Of a stretch of 6,009 bases of DNA, positions 5,213 to 6,009 are shown piece after piece. Source of the DNA: Campylobacteraceae bacterium (lineage in GTDB: Bacteria; Campylobacterota; Campylobacteria; Campylobacterales; Sulfurovaceae); the NCBI GenBank assembly GCA_027079365.1, contig JALWVW010000141.1, forward strand, positions 1 through 6,009. The letters are read 5' to 3'. Position numbers and translations under genes: made by a program. The notes under the pieces were generated by a model. That model searched no databases. It worked only from the letters and a program-made list of their open reading frames with translations, and was not told the origin of the DNA. Within the stretch, counting starts at the first letter, position 1; each line of letters begins with the position of its first letter.

Positions 5213-6009
5213 CTACTTTCTGGTGCCGTGTATACCATCGTGACCCGCATTACGGGCAAGTTTTTCTATGGTACGCAGCATGGTGCGTACACCGGCACCT
5301 GAGGCGCCATGCGGATTTTCTCCCCAGGCAGACTCGACAAAGGCTGGCCCAGCGATATCGATATGTGCCCACTTGTTCTTGTGTGTATTATCAATAAACT
5401 CAGAAAGAAACAGTCCTGCGGTGATCGCTCCCCCATATCGGGTATTGGAGATATTGCAGATATCTGCAATCTCACTCTTGAGTGTCTTTTTGAGGTAGCG
5501 GTTGAAGTGCAGGGCTGTTGCATATTCACCGGCATTATTGGCAGACTCGAGCACCTTTTCTACGACCTTTGGGCTGTTGCCCATCACACCAGAGGTATAC
5601 TGACCCACGCCCACCACGCAGGCACCGGTCAGTGTAGCAAAGTCAAAGAGATAGTCTGCCTGCACCTCCTGCTGCGCATAGCTGAGTACATCGGCTAGTA
5701 CCAGTCTCCCCTCAGCATCTGTGTTGCGCACTTCGATGGTCTTGCCACTTTTGGAAGTGAGTACATCGTCAGGCTTGTAGGCATCTCCACCTATCATATT
5801 CTCTACAGCACCGACAAAGCCATGCACCTCTATGGGGAGATTCATTTCAGCCACTGCTTTCATGATACCCAATACTGCCGATCCACCGCTCTTATCTGAT
5901 TTCATTGTGACCATATAGTCTGCTGGCTTGAGACTAAGTCCACCACTGTCGTAAGTTAACCCTTTGCCCACCAGTGTGACGATGGCTTTGGGGTGCTTGG
6001 GTTTGTGGG
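5213..6009 (-). CDS. pepA: Leucyl aminopeptidase (M17), C-terminal part, cut by the window edge
   Basis: This is the catalytic C-terminal domain of a dizinc/manganese M17 aminopeptidase that removes N-terminal residues, leucine preferred, from peptides in the cytoplasm. The last 264 codons are visible; the family is near 480-500 residues, so the N-terminal domain lies beyond the right edge. The frame is open to the edge, and a GTG at 5971 is internal, not a start. Ligands match bovine lens aminopeptidase with a constant offset: fragment K15 and D20 in VGKGLTYDSGG, catalytic K27, D38 in MKSDKSGG, and D97, E99 and R101 in the signature NTDAEGRL (bases 5702-5725). HIDIAGPAF near the end is also typical. 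The protein continues about a dozen residues past the conserved core (NAGHDGIHGTRK). It ends 2 bases before the helicase gene and is probably co-transcribed with it. Confidence 0.95.
   Translation of the reverse strand, partial: HKPKHPKAIVTLVGKGLTYDSGGLSLKPADYMVTMKSDKSGGSAVLGIMKAVAEMNLPIEVHGFVGAVENMIGGDAYKPDDVLTSKSGKTIEVRNTDAEGRLVLADVLSYAQQEVQADYLFDFATLTGACVVGVGQYTSGVMGNSPKVVEKVLESANNAGEYATALHFNRYLKKTLKSEIADICNISNTRYGGAITAGLFLSEFIDNTHKNKWAHIDIAGPAFVESAWGENPHGASGAGVRTMLRTIEKLARNAGHDGIHGTRK

Noticed and set aside
4800..5243. 147-codon plus-strand open frame opposite the helicase gene
   Set aside because: Antisense to conserved helicase motifs and composed of their complement; no Shine-Dalgarno or recognisable domain.
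5971..5971. GTG at 5971 as the start of the aminopeptidase gene
   Set aside because: The frame is open upstream to the window edge, and the codon lies inside the conserved TLVGKG segment, so the gene is cut by the window rather than short.

Overview
The window looks like a piece of a mesophilic Campylobacterota (epsilonproteobacterial) chromosome, probably close to Sulfurovum or Sulfurimonas. This is inferred from three things: the style of the proteins (short LeuD, LeuB, PurU, TrmL, the MKSDKSGG form of PepA), the very compact overlapping genes, and promoters that pair a clear TATAAT with an upstream T-run but have no proper -35 box. No database search was possible, so genus is a guess. Base composition looks moderate and even throughout. 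I see no mobile elements, tRNA or rRNA genes, CRISPR or foreign islands.

Layout. Positions 1-59 (minus strand) hold the first 19 codons of an unidentified gene that runs off the left edge. Positions 60-219 are a divergent promoter region, with near-identical TTTTTTGG-N-TATAAT elements facing left (ATTATA on the plus strand at 97-102) and right (164-169). Positions 220-3899 are one tightly packed plus-strand gene string: leuD, leuB, purU, trmL, a 55-residue single-span membrane protein, and a MarC-family membrane protein. Neighbours overlap by 1 or 4 bases or lie 2-9 bases apart. After a 39-base convergent gap come two minus-strand genes, a DEAD-box RNA helicase (3939-5210) and, upstream of it, the C-terminal half of an M17 leucyl aminopeptidase (5213 to the right edge). 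They are 2 bases apart and probably co-transcribed.

How the genes fit together. LeuD and LeuB perform the isomerisation (small subunit only) and oxidative decarboxylation steps of leucine synthesis; leuC and leuA are not here. PurU releases formate and tetrahydrofolate from 10-formyl-tetrahydrofolate. TrmL 2'-O-methylates the wobble base of leucine tRNAs. The leftward pair joins peptide breakdown to RNA remodelling. A leucine theme (synthesis, tRNA-Leu modification, leucine-releasing peptidase) runs through the window, but this may be coincidence.

The region is mostly ordinary housekeeping. The items most worth a second look are the small membrane protein hidden between trmL and marC, the divergent gene start at the left edge, the leuD start-site choice, and the linkage of trmL to leucine synthesis. 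I found no convincing novel system.
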